DNA of 34,714 nucleotides from DATHWB01 sp040905965 (lineage in GTDB: Bacteria; Actinomycetota; Acidimicrobiia; Spongiisociales; ZC4RG35), in assembly GCA_040905965.1 (NCBI GenBank), contig JBBDQP010000049.1, forward strand, positions 1 to 34,714, read 5' to 3'. Position numbers and translations under genes: made by a program. The notes below the pieces were generated by a model that saw nothing but the letters and a program-made list of their open reading frames with translations, ran no database searches and was not told the origin of the DNA. Below are positions 8,692 to 15,848 of the stretch, one piece after another (within the stretch, counting starts at the first letter, position 1; each line of letters begins with the position of its first letter).

Positions 8692-10023
8692 TCAGGTGAA
8701 GGCGAACAGCGGAGGCAGGATCACCACCACCGTGGCAACCCAGAGGGCAAAGACCGGGAGGTAGGAGGTCTGCCAGCGCTCGAGTCGGTGGAAGGTGCCG
8801 TTCCCAGTGAGGAAGCGGATGGACAGCCAGGCGGTCCCGGCCAAGCTCACGAGCAGCAGGATGTTGAGTCCGAGTGCCGCAGTTCGGTTCGGGGTGAACC
8901 CCAGTTCGCCGATGCGGGCGATCATCGCCCCGAGGACGACGACATCGAGCACGAGGGCGCTTACGACTGCGACCAGTTGGATGCGATCCATCCACCCGGG
9001 AGGTGCTGACGTGTCCCGAGCCGAAATCCCGTACAGCACGAGTCCGAGTACCACGACCATGAGAGCGTCGAAGAGACCGAGCAGTTCCCGGTCGAAGGCG
9101 CCCCCGAATCCGGTCGTGGCATAGACGACCGCGGCGCCGGCGAGCATGACGGCGAACAGGGGAGTGAAGATCATGGTCAGCACCGGTGCCATGTTCTCGA
9201 CGACCCGTTGTTTCGACTCGACCAGCCAGGCGGCAACGATCACGGCGCCAGCCGCTCCGGAGGGCATCACCCAATCCAGGATGACTTCCGGATCGGAGAC
9301 ACCTGTCGGTTCGAGGATGAGCGCAGTCAGCGCCATCAGCACGCCGCCTCCCAGCGCGATCAGTACGTAGTAGATGAACCATTCGCCTGTGAAGCGGACG
9401 AAGTCCATGCGTCCCTCGTGGGATCGGAAGTGGCCGCCCATGTAGGGGTAGGCGACCAGGAACCAGGCCAGGACGGGCAGGTGGGCGGCGACGAGTATCT
9501 CGGTCGACCCTCCCTCGGTGTAGGGGTAGAGGTTGATCACCAGGCCGACGACGGCAAACGGGGCGATCGTGAGGAGGGTCGTGCGCAGGGACAGTTGCCG
9601 CCGACGGGCGAAAAACCCTGCGAGGAACGGTACGACGAGCAAACCAAGGTTGCGGACGAGCCACCATTCGTCAGGGAATCCGGAGATCAGCCGCACGATC
9701 TGGATGGTCACCGCAGCAGCAACGGCGAACATCAGCATCTCTGGCCAACGGCTGTCGGGTTCGGACTGGTCGGCTCGGCTGGAGAGGCCGAGTTGTCTCC
9801 ACAATCGGCCGCTGTGCTCGCGGGCGAACTCTGCTGACAGTTCGTCGATTCCGCCGATCCGTTTGACCGCGATGAGGAAGGCTTCGTCTTCGTCGAGCCC
9901 GGCTGTGGTCAGATCGGTGACCTGATCACGGAGATGGTCTTCCAACTCCTCCACATCCCTCCCGGCCGGACCCTGTGTGACGAACGCCCGCCATTCGGCG
10001 ATTTCGGATTCCAGACGTTCCAC
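8692..10023 (-). CDS. HAAS/permease-prefix-domain multi-spanning membrane protein
   Basis: A 443-residue protein. Residues 1-75 form a cytoplasmic helical domain of the HAAS/permease-prefix type (VEELEDHLRDQ, then DEDEAFLIAVKRIG and LSAEFA); about ten hydrophobic helices fill residues 93-440. In many Gram-positive bacteria this prefix domain is encoded directly beside a PadR regulator, as here: the GTG start at 10023 is one base after the PadR stop, so the two are surely co-transcribed and probably translationally coupled. The family is linked to sensing or exporting membrane-active compounds, but the substrate and even transport activity are not shown. The membrane part is not an ABC or MFS domain. 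Confidence 0.82.
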   Translation of the reverse strand: MERLESEIAEWRAFVTQGPAGRDVEELEDHLRDQVTDLTTAGLDEDEAFLIAVKRIGGIDELSAEFAREHSGRLWRQLGLSSRADQSEPDSRWPEMLMFAVAAAVTIQIVRLISGFPDEWWLVRNLGLLVVPFLAGFFARRRQLSLRTTLLTIAPFAVVGLVINLYPYTEGGSTEILVAAHLPVLAWFLVAYPYMGGHFRSHEGRMDFVRFTGEWFIYYVLIALGGGVLMALTALILEPTGVSDPEVILDWVMPSGAAGAVIVAAWLVESKQRVVENMAPVLTMIFTPLFAVMLAGAAVVYATTGFGGAFDRELLGLFDALMVVVLGLVLYGISARDTSAPPGWMDRIQLVAVVSALVLDVVVLGAMIARIGELGFTPNRTAALGLNILLLVSLAGTAWLSIRFLTGNGTFHRLERWQTSYLPVFALWVATVVVILPPLFAFT

Positions 10024-10024
10024 T

Positions 10025-10384
10025 TCATGCCCTCCCGAGCGTGAGGGAGGACGTTTCGAAGCCTCCCCAGATGTCTTTCAGTGCCCGCGTCACGGTGTTC
10101 CACTGCCGCTGGTGCTCTTCCAGCGCTGCATGGCCCTCGTCCGTGATCGAGTAGTACTTGCGACGTCGCCCTTCGGGCGGCGTGCGCCATTCCGTGGTCA
10201 CGTACCCGAGTCGCGCCAGCCGATGGAGCAGCGGGTAGAGCATCCCGTCGGTCCATTCGAACTCCCCGTCCGAGAGTTCCCGAACGCGCTTGATGATGGC
10301 GTATCCGTAGCTTTCGGATTCGGAGAGGATCGCCAGCACCAACGGTGTTGCCGAAGCCGCCACGAGGTCCTTGTCTATCTGCAC
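10025..10384 (-). CDS. PadR family transcriptional regulator
   Basis: A 119-residue protein with the PadR winged helix: LVLAILSESESYGYAIIKRV, then FEWTDGMLYPLLHRLARLGYV and the wing GRRRKYYSITDEGH, with a short C-terminal dimerisation helix. PadR proteins are repressors that usually leave DNA on binding a small molecule. It is the first gene of a two-gene operon with the HAAS membrane protein, so it most likely controls itself and its partner; an imperfect dyad 28-46 bases upstream is a candidate site. The start is an ATG at 10384. Confidence 0.93.
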   Translation of the reverse strand: MQIDKDLVAASATPLVLAILSESESYGYAIIKRVRELSDGEFEWTDGMLYPLLHRLARLGYVTTEWRTPPEGRRRKYYSITDEGHAALEEHQRQWNTVTRALKDIWGGFETSSLTLGRA

Positions 10385-10411
10385 GACTCGCTCCGATACC
10401 TAGATGCGGAA

Positions 10412-10430
10412 TGCATAGCAGTGCAATGTA
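10412..10430. promoter_or_regulatory. Candidate PadR operator dyad
   Basis: TGCATAGC-AGT-GCAATGTA is an imperfect dyad: the seven-base arms GCATAGC and GCAATGT match at five positions. The spacing upstream of padR and its AT-rich character amid GC-rich DNA fit a PadR site. On the minus strand TATGAT (just upstream, around 10432-10437) could be a -10 element. Confidence 0.35.
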
Positions 10431-10500
10431 TCATATCTCGGAACCAGGTCAAACCCTGTTGGCCGGCGCGGGCAACCTTCGTCAGCCCAGAGGGCACTGC

Positions 10501-10610
10501 GAACCCTGGGTTCAGGAGTACCGATTCGGTACCTACGAGCCCACGGTTCACCAACCCCGGCGAACTCGTGCGCGAAAACCACCGTATAGGTGGTGCCGAA
10601 CCCTGGGTTC
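10501..10610. repeat. Long-hairpin dispersed repeat, copy A
   Basis: Begins with GAACCCTGGGTTC (10501-10513) and ends with GAACCCTGGGTTC (10598-10610). The two ends can pair over about 30 bases with roughly 23 matches. Internal short dyads are GTACCGA/TCGGTAC (10518-10532, one-base loop) and ACCACC/GGTGGT (10578-10594). It is homologous to copy B (17569-17685): both share AACTCGTGCGC next to the right arm, a TATAGGTGGT segment and the ACCC-GGGTT end, in the same orientation. This element is the main content of the 345-base gene-free stretch 10385-10729, between padR and the oxidoreductase gene; the remaining DNA there shows only the PadR dyad and the oxidoreductase ribosome site. Confidence 0.7.
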
Positions 10611-10729
10611 CGAACACCCCCGCTCAGGCGGGTGGTCAGGCGACTCGCTCGCCCCTCGAACACTGACTCGGGTCGGCGGCTCTGCGAGGCTGTGGGAGAA
10701 GCATGGCGACGGACTATCAAGGAGCACAC

Positions 10730-11683
10730 ATGAAGGCAGTCGTCCGCGATCGTTACGGCTTGCCTGATGTCTTGCAGGTTGAAGACGTTCCAGTGCCAAC
10801 ACCGGGTGTCAACCAGGTGCTCGTCAAGGTCGCCGCCACGTCGATCAATCTGTCCGACTGGGAAAACCTGCGCGGGTCCCCGATGTATGCGCGGATCGGA
10901 GGCCTTCGGTCCCCGGCGCGGCGCATTCTCGGCTCCGACATCGCCGGCACGGTGGAGGCTGTCGGGTCCGATGTCACCGCATTCGTTCCCGGTGACGAGG
11001 TCTACGGCGACAACCTCGCGCTGATGGGCGGCTTCGCCGAGTACGCGGTGGCCCCGGCGAGCGTGCTGTCTCACAAGCCGAAGACGCTGACGTTCGCAGA
11101 AGCCTCGACCATTCCTCAGGCAGGGCCGATCGCCTTGCAGGGGACTGCCGGCGTGGGCCTGGGACAGCGGATACTGATCAACGGGGCAGGCGGCGGCTCC
11201 GGGTCATTCGCCATCCAGCTCGCCAAGAGCACCGGAGCGCACGTGACGGGTGTCGACAACGCCGGCAAGCTCGAGTTCATGCGATCGGTGGGGGCAGACG
11301 AAGTCGTCGACTACCGAAGCGAGGACTTCACCCGCGGCGAGCCCTACGACGTCGTGCTCGATCTCGTTGCTCACCGCTCGGTGTTCGCCTACCGGCGGGC
11401 CCTGGCTCCCGGTGGCCGGTACCGATGTGTCGGCGGGTCGGTGAGGTCGTTGCTTCGGATCGTCACGCTCGGAGCGCTCGCCAGCCGTCTCACCGGCCGG
11501 TCCATGGGACTCCTCATTGTGAAACTGGGGCCGAAGCACTTCGAACCGCTCGCCTCACGGTGCGCGTCGGGCGAGGTCGACATCCACATCGACCGCACGT
11601 TCCGCCTCGAAGAAGTGCCGGAGGCATTGGCCCACGTCGGCGAAGGCCGGGCGCTGGGCAAGGTCGTCGTCGAAATCACCTGA
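10730..11683 (+). CDS. MDR superfamily NAD(P)-dependent alcohol dehydrogenase / quinone oxidoreductase
   Basis: A 317-residue zinc-free medium-chain reductase. N-terminal GroES-like domain: KAVVRDRYGLPDVLQVEDVP, SINLSDWENLRG, LGSDIAGTVEAVG and FVPGDEVYG. Nucleotide-binding domain: GQRILINGAGGGSGSFAIQLAK carries the glycine-rich loop (AGGGSG); GADEVVDYRSEDF and the final GKVVVEI close the fold. Structural and catalytic zinc Cys/His ligands are absent, as in quinone-oxidoreductase-like members, so the likely reaction is NAD(P)H-dependent reduction of a quinone or enone. ATG at 10730 is chosen over 10703 because AAGGAG lies 6-11 bases upstream (10719-10724) and the protein then begins at the family start. 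Its TGA (11681-11683) is also the first base triplet of a palindromic element. Confidence 0.9.
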   Translation: MKAVVRDRYGLPDVLQVEDVPVPTPGVNQVLVKVAATSINLSDWENLRGSPMYARIGGLRSPARRILGSDIAGTVEAVGSDVTAFVPGDEVYGDNLALMGGFAEYAVAPASVLSHKPKTLTFAEASTIPQAGPIALQGTAGVGLGQRILINGAGGGSGSFAIQLAKSTGAHVTGVDNAGKLEFMRSVGADEVVDYRSEDFTRGEPYDVVLDLVAHRSVFAYRRALAPGGRYRCVGGSVRSLLRIVTLGALASRLTGRSMGLLIVKLGPKHFEPLASRCASGEVDIHIDRTFRLEEVPEALAHVGEGRALGKVVVEIT

Positions 11684-11749
11684 CCCGGATCGCTTTTTAG
11701 CGGCGTAGCGCTTCATTAATGAAGCGCTACGCCGACCAGAAACGGGTCA
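11681..11749. repeat. Palindromic convergent-gene repeat, copy 1
   Basis: A near-complete palindrome running from the plus-strand stop TGA (11681-11683) to the minus-strand stop (TCA at 11747-11749). Inner arms GGCGTAGCGCTTCATT and its exact complement form a perfect 16-bp stem with no loop (11702-11733). Outer arms TGACCCG/CGGGTCA are also perfect. The part 11692-11749 (58 bases) is repeated at 26730-26787 with 52 matches. A T5 tract (11694-11698) lies before, not after, the stem on the plus strand, so it is not a textbook intrinsic terminator in either direction. Confidence 0.88.
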
Positions 11750-12277
11750 CGACGTCATTGTCAGGCTGAAGAAGCCGGGGTCAGACGGTGGAACTGCCGT
11801 GTTCGTCACGGCGATCAGATCGCCACCTGTGACCCGCGCCAGTCCTTTGGCGAAGTTGGTCATCAGATGGTCGTGGTTCCACACGAACGCCGGGCGAGCG
11901 ATCGGGCTCACCAGGTTCATCCACCACTTGGGCGTCTGGACCAGCCACGTGAACGACAGCGCCGTTCCCTGCTCCTCGGTCCGGTGGAACTGGAAGAGGC
12001 CGCTGCCTTCCAGATCGCCGCTGGACTCGACGAGGATATGGCTGGGCGAGGCCTCGATCACTTCGGTGACATAGGTGAAGCCGTACCGGAAGGGAGTCGT
12101 GACCCGGTACCGGTGTCTCGCCCCGAGAGATCCGGGATTCGCCCCATCGAGGGATTCGACCTGGCGAGCCCATCGCCACCATGTGGGCCATCGGGTGTAG
12201 TCCGAGAGCGCAGATTCGACGGAGTCGGGGGGAGAGGTCAACTCCATTTCCGTCAGGAAGTGATAGCGGCTGGCCAT
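11747..12277 (-). CDS. SRPBCC (START-like) domain protein
   Basis: A 176-residue protein of the SRPBCC/polyketide-cyclase fold: an opening strand (FLTEMELTSPPDSVESAL), WPTWWRWARQVESL, and a later YVTEVIEASPSHILVESSGDLEG run are typical of the ligand-pocket helix-grip fold. A long C-terminal helix (NHDHLMTNFAKGLARV) closes the pocket. Such proteins bind hydrophobic ligands; the function is not predictable. ATG at 12277 is preferred to 12313 because the family begins at the first strand. It lies 56 bases downstream of another SRPBCC gene, so the two may be one operon led by the MerR gene. Its stop codon is the edge of the palindromic repeat. Confidence 0.8.
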   Translation of the reverse strand: MASRYHFLTEMELTSPPDSVESALSDYTRWPTWWRWARQVESLDGANPGSLGARHRYRVTTPFRYGFTYVTEVIEASPSHILVESSGDLEGSGLFQFHRTEEQGTALSFTWLVQTPKWWMNLVSPIARPAFVWNHDHLMTNFAKGLARVTGGDLIAVTNTAVPPSDPGFFSLTMTS

Positions 12278-12333
12278 CGGCGGAACGCTACCCCTGCACT
12301 CGGCGAGCGCCATTCGAGCACGTCTCCGCCGAA

Positions 12334-12831
12334 TCAGGCGTCGGCGTTGCCCCTGAGCGCAGACCGGATGGCGGTTCTCAGATGGACGAGATTCGACGCC
12401 ATGATCCGAACGAGGCGCTGGCGGTAGAGGTCGCGTCTCCCGACCGGATGATCCGGTTGCAATGTCACCGTCATGGTCACTCGAGTCTCGTAGTCGTTCA
12501 CGGCTTCGAATTCGTAGCCGTACCGAACACCGGCCCCCTCCTCGTCTGAGACCAGTTCGAGGAGGCGGTTGGGTTCGAACGTGGTGATTTCGACGATCTC
12601 CTGGCTGTGACGAGGCACGGTGCGCGTTTGCAGGTAACGCGAGCCGCGACGGATAGGGCCGACGGAGAGTGCATCGGTCGTGACGATCGCTCGATTCCAG
12701 GTCGGCGTGTGCCGGAGATCGGATACGAAGGCGAACACCGAATCGATCGGGGCGGAGATGATGACATCTGTCGAAACCCGGATCGGTCGTGTGAGAGGAG
12801 CCTGTGGTTGCGGTTTGAGGTGTGCGGTCAT
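12334..12831 (-). CDS. SRPBCC (START-like) domain protein
   Basis: A 165-residue SRPBCC protein. The core starts with RVSTDVIISAPIDSVFAFV, then SDLRHTPTWNRAIV, and ends with a long helix (QRLVRIMASNLVHLRTAI). The closest general match is polyketide cyclase/dehydrase-type proteins used as lipid or aromatic binders. The ATG at 12831 overlaps the stop of the upstream small gene as ATGA, supporting this start over the longer frame to 12963. Gene order (MerR regulator, small CxxC protein, this gene, second SRPBCC gene) suggests a stress or ligand-responsive operon. Confidence 0.82.
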   Translation of the reverse strand: MTAHLKPQPQAPLTRPIRVSTDVIISAPIDSVFAFVSDLRHTPTWNRAIVTTDALSVGPIRRGSRYLQTRTVPRHSQEIVEITTFEPNRLLELVSDEEGAGVRYGYEFEAVNDYETRVTMTVTLQPDHPVGRRDLYRQRLVRIMASNLVHLRTAIRSALRGNADA

Positions 12832-13076
12832 TGTTGGAGATCCTGTTCTGAGGAAGGGTTGAATTGGTCGGGTGTGGGCCAGCAGTCCGGACACTGCATC
12901 AGTCCGGCAGCGTCGGCCCGCTTGCGGGTCACGAGGACGCCGGCTTCTCGGGTCGGGCCACATGCGGGCCGCCGCGGATCAGAGGTCAGCCGGCGATGGC
13001 GGAACGGGTCGGTGCCCTGATAGACGACCACCATTGTCGAGTCCGAGCGGATGCCGAACGGGGGCAGGACCTTCAT
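12828..13076 (-). CDS. Small Cys-containing protein of unknown function
   Basis: An 82-residue frame starting with MKVLPPFGIRSD and including a CPDCW knuckle (CxxC) plus one further Cys (PACGPT). It matches no family I know. Support for a real gene: codons end mostly in G or C in this frame as in neighbouring genes, it starts 46 bases after the MerR stop behind a GAGGG-like site, and its TGA overlaps the next start as ATGA. The CxxC pair could bind zinc or iron. It may instead be a chance frame, since it is Pro/Arg-rich. Confidence 0.5.
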   Translation of the reverse strand: MKVLPPFGIRSDSTMVVVYQGTDPFRHRRLTSDPRRPACGPTREAGVLVTRKRADAAGLMQCPDCWPTPDQFNPSSEQDLQQ

Positions 13077-13122
13077 ACGCGCGCCCTCGGGTGGCTGCGC
13101 AGCCGGGAGCAACGGGTCCGGG

Positions 13123-13521
13123 TCATCGGTCTCCCGTCTTCGCCAGCCGGTCGAGTCCCGCCAAAGCTGTGCGTGCCTGCTCGAGCCGCTCTTGCCACTC
13201 CTCGAGATGACGGTGGGCCGTTTCGAGAACACGTTCGAATGCTCGGGCCGCGTCTTCGACGCCGTCACCTGCGGCGACCGCAACCTCCAAAGCGTCCGCC
13301 CGTTCGAGGAGCGTGCCCATCGTCTCCAGCGACATACCGACGGGTTTGAGGGCCTTGACGAGGTGGAGTCGTTCGATGTCCGCCTCGGTGTAGAGCCGGA
13401 ACCCGCCATCGGTGCGGCCGGAAGGTGACACGAGACCGATCTCCTCGTAGTAGCGGATCGTTCGGAGAGAGAGTCCGACGGTCTCGGCAACTGTTCCAAT
13501 TTGGTAATGCTCTTCGAGCAT
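13123..13521 (-). CDS. MerR family transcriptional regulator
   Basis: A 132-residue protein with an N-terminal MerR winged helix (YQIGTVAETVGLSLRTIRYY, then GLVSPSGRTDGGFRLYTEAD) followed by a helical region and a long coiled-coil dimerisation helix (about 80-125). No Cys-containing metal loop follows the coil, so a heavy-metal sensor is unlikely; the effector is unknown. MerR proteins twist promoters with an overlong spacer. The divergent gap to DUF2795 (13522-13667) holds a dyad at 13623-13648 that is a plausible site. It probably also governs the small protein and SRPBCC genes downstream. Confidence 0.92.
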   Translation of the reverse strand: MLEEHYQIGTVAETVGLSLRTIRYYEEIGLVSPSGRTDGGFRLYTEADIERLHLVKALKPVGMSLETMGTLLERADALEVAVAAGDGVEDAARAFERVLETAHRHLEEWQERLEQARTALAGLDRLAKTGDR

Positions 13522-13622
13522 GCTGGGTCCTCCAGAAAAGGGGCATCAGACGAGGCGATCAGGGCGCGCTGCGCAGCGATAGGGCTGCGTGACGCAGATT
13601 TGGCGGCTCTGCTGACAGGAGT

Positions 13623-13648
13623 ACTCTACTCTAACGTAAGGGAAGAGT
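13623..13648. promoter_or_regulatory. Candidate MerR operator in divergent gap
   Basis: The core ACTCTAACGTAAGGGA is an imperfect dyad centred on ACGT (10 of 16 positions self-complementary), flanked by CTACTCT and GAAGAGT. It sits 20-45 bases before the DUF2795 start and about 100 bases upstream of the MerR start. CTCTAACGT-type dyads are common at auto-regulated MerR promoters, but the assignment is inference. Confidence 0.4.
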
Positions 13649-13667
13649 CGAACGGAGATCCTGGTAC

Positions 13668-13880
13668 ATGATGAAAGCCGTCACCCGCGTCGAGATCGCA
13701 GATGTGGTGCGATCCGCCTTCGATCGAAACGGTGCGAACCGCACCGACCTGCTGCGAGTCGCCGAGAGCAACCAAGCTCGCCCGCAGGTTCTTTCGGCGC
13801 TTGCCGAGTTGCCAGAACGCCGATACGGCGCGATGAACGACCTGTGGGAGCACATCGGTCACGTTCCGATCGACGCTTGA
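13668..13880 (+). CDS. DUF2795 domain protein
   Basis: A 70-residue protein that is all DUF2795: VEIADVVRSAF, then DLLRVAESNQARPQVLSAL and LPERRYGAMNDLWEHIGHVP. The family is small, mostly actinobacterial, helical and without known function; it often occurs near stress genes. The start may be either of two adjacent ATGs (13668 or 13671). GGAG about ten bases upstream is an acceptable ribosome site. The stop is 14 bases before the ADP-ribosylglycohydrolase start, so the two are likely co-transcribed. Confidence 0.88.
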   Translation: MMKAVTRVEIADVVRSAFDRNGANRTDLLRVAESNQARPQVLSALAELPERRYGAMNDLWEHIGHVPIDA

Positions 13881-13894
13881 GTCAACCGCAGCCG

Positions 13895-14830
13895 ATGACC
13901 GGCACCACACAATCACGATCATCTGCTCGGTATCGGGGATGCCTCGTTGGGTCGGCCGTCGGGGACGCTCTGGGAGCTCCGATGGAGGGGCGCACGCTCG
14001 TGACTCAGGCCTATCTCGACCGGCTCGAGTCCGATCCGGGGCCACTCCGATACACCGACGACACGGCAATGACCATCGCGGTGGCCGAATCGCTCACAGT
14101 TCGTGGCCTATTCGATGGCGCCGACATGGCGGCGACGCTGGCCGCCCGGTATGCCCTCGAACCTTGGCGCGGTTACGGAGACGGACCACCCGAAGTCTTC
14201 GGCAACCTGGAGCGAGGAGTTGCTTGGAACCAAGCGGCCACCTCGCTGTTCGGTGGATCCGGATCGTTCGGCAACGGTGCCGCGATGCGGGTTGCGCCGG
14301 TCGCACTCTTCGGACATCCCGACACCGACCAAGTGGCCGAACTCGCCCGCAACAGTGCCGTCATCACGCACACGCACCCAGAAGGGATCGACGGCGCCGT
14401 CGCCCAAGCCGTTGCCATCGACCACGTGTTGGGATTGCCTCTGGGAGTAGAGCCGGATCCGGCTGCGATGATCGAGCGAGTGCGGCGTTATGTCACGACC
14501 ACCAAGTTCCACCACAAGTTGGAGACGGTCGAGGCGATCGTGTCGACCGGCGACCACAGGCGACTTCCCGTTCTTGGCTCCGGTATCACAGCCCATGCAT
14601 CGGTTCCGACTGCCCTCGCCTGCTTCTTGCTGCACCTTGGATCCTTCCCTGCTGCGGTCAAGACGGCGATCTCCTTGGGCGGAGACACCGACACTATTGC
14701 TGCCATGACGGGGGCGCTGGTCGGGGCACACCTCGGGCTTTCAGCCATTCCCGAGCAGTGGCGCGCGGTAGAGGGGGCGGATCAGATCGTCGATCTGGCA
14801 GACGCATTGGCGACGCATCGACCTGACTGA
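13895..14830 (+). CDS. ADP-ribosylglycohydrolase (ARH/DraG family)
   Basis: A 311-residue all-helical protein with the metal-dependent ADP-ribosylglycohydrolase motifs in order: GDALG (23-27), YTDDTAM (53-59), NGAAMR (127-132), THTHPEG (158-164) and GGDTDT (262-267). The two Asp-rich motifs hold the binuclear Mg/Mn site, so it is probably active in removing ADP-ribose from proteins or small molecules. No DraT-like ADP-ribosyltransferase and no nitrogenase gene is in the window, so a nitrogen-fixation role is unlikely. ATG at 13895 is used because the longer frame to 13844 overlaps DUF2795 and adds unconserved sequence. Confidence 0.93.
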   Translation: MTGTTQSRSSARYRGCLVGSAVGDALGAPMEGRTLVTQAYLDRLESDPGPLRYTDDTAMTIAVAESLTVRGLFDGADMAATLAARYALEPWRGYGDGPPEVFGNLERGVAWNQAATSLFGGSGSFGNGAAMRVAPVALFGHPDTDQVAELARNSAVITHTHPEGIDGAVAQAVAIDHVLGLPLGVEPDPAAMIERVRRYVTTTKFHHKLETVEAIVSTGDHRRLPVLGSGITAHASVPTALACFLLHLGSFPAAVKTAISLGGDTDTIAAMTGALVGAHLGLSAIPEQWRAVEGADQIVDLADALATHRPD

Positions 14831-14985
14831 GTTCGGTGCCAACCTGGATTCATGTCGGCGTCCGCCGGTCTCGCCCACCAGTGCTGGAGATGGCGGCCGG
14901 TTTGCCGATGGCGCGGGGCAGTCACACAGGCGCCGCCCGACTGTGCCGGGCAACCGAAGCCTGGAGGAAGCCGGGACTGCTCGGC

Positions 14986-15191
14986 TCACGCCGTCGCGAC
15001 GGTTGCGAGCGCGTGGTCGCGGGCCCTCTTGATGGCGTCGACGGTCAGGTCGACGTCAGCCTCGGTGGTCGACCAGTTGGAGACGGAGATACGGAGGAGG
15101 CGCTCGCCCCGCCACACGCTTCCCCCCAGCCCGTCCGTGCCTCGGCGATGACGGTGGCCGCATGTTCGAGAGCGTCGCGCAGGTTCGACAT
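14986..15191 (-). pseudogene. Remnant of a PLP-dependent decarboxylase/aminotransferase gene
   Basis: The last 46-51 codons (from about 15140 to the TGA at 14986-14988) resemble the end of group II PLP-dependent decarboxylases: GGSVWRGERLLRISVSNW, then TTEADVDLTVDAI. Upstream, a different frame from an ATG at 15191 reads MSNLRDALEHAATVIAEA and looks coding. The two frames meet in or near a G6 tract (15122-15127 on the plus strand as C6). The several hundred residues expected between start and end are absent, so this looks like a gene whose middle was deleted, followed by frame loss. An alternative is a 68-residue small gene with a one-base homopolymer error. Bases 14831-14985 show no gene. 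Confidence 0.6.
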
Positions 15192-15202
15192 CGACCCACG
15201 TT

Positions 15203-15774
15203 ATCGACCGGCGCGGCGACGGGCTGTGTGGGGGCGACACCCGCCAGGAGATCCTCGACGCGGCGCGGGCTGCGTTCGCCGAGAGCGGATACGACCGGAC
15301 CACGATCCGGCGAGTGGCGGCCGATGCCGCAGTCGATCCCGCCCTCGTCCATCATTACTTCGGGACGAAGGAGGACCTGTTCACAGCCTCGGTGTCGATC
15401 CCCTTCCCGATCGCACAGTCGCTCCCGGAGATGATCGGGGAGGATCCGGCGAACGCCGGGGAGCGGCTGGCACGCTTCTTCTTCAGCATTTGGGAGGTGC
15501 CGGAGGCGAGAGAGGCCCTGTTGGGTCAACTTCGCCACTCCCTCGTCACCGGCGAACAGCCCGCCATCGCCGGATTCATCTCGGCTGCCGTCCTCGGACG
15601 CGTCGCAGAACGGATGACCGGACCCGACAGGAGTTGCGAGCAGAGCTCGTCGCCTCCCACGTGCTCGGCGTAGCCCTGTTGCGCTACGTGGTGAAGATGG
15701 AGCCGATCGCCTCGGCTGACCCTGAGCAGATCATCGAAATGGTCGCCCCCAGGATCCAAACGTATCTCACCTGA
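15203..15774 (+). pseudogene. TetR family regulator, frameshifted and without clear start
   Basis: The N-terminal DNA-binding domain is typical: TRQEILDAARAAFAESGYDR, then TTIRRVAADAAVDPALVHHYFGTKEDLF. The ligand domain continues to RVAERMTGPD, then that frame ends at 15673 in an unrelated tail. The rest (QELRAELVASHVLGVALLRY to the TGA at 15772-15774) is intact in another frame; one base lost near 15628-15631 explains the join. No ATG, GTG or TTG lies in frame between the upstream stop (15149) and the domain, so the true start is also lost or altered; the coordinate given is approximate. GTG at 15228 is in a different frame. Together with the neighbouring remnant this is a decayed patch. Confidence 0.75.
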
Positions 15775-15848
15775 GGGCTTTCGCCTCTGGTCGCCAGGAA
15801 CTCACGTTGGTCGAATGGCGGCAGTCCCTCGAGAAAGGCTGGATAGTC

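Noticed and set aside
13561..13600. Short palindromes CGCTGCGCAGCG and CTGCGTGACGCAG
   Set aside because: Short GC-rich dyads of this kind are frequent by chance here and neither is repeated elsewhere in the window.
15314..15673. TetR starting at GTG 15314
   Set aside because: This start would cut off the first helices of the DNA-binding domain, which are clearly encoded upstream in the same frame.
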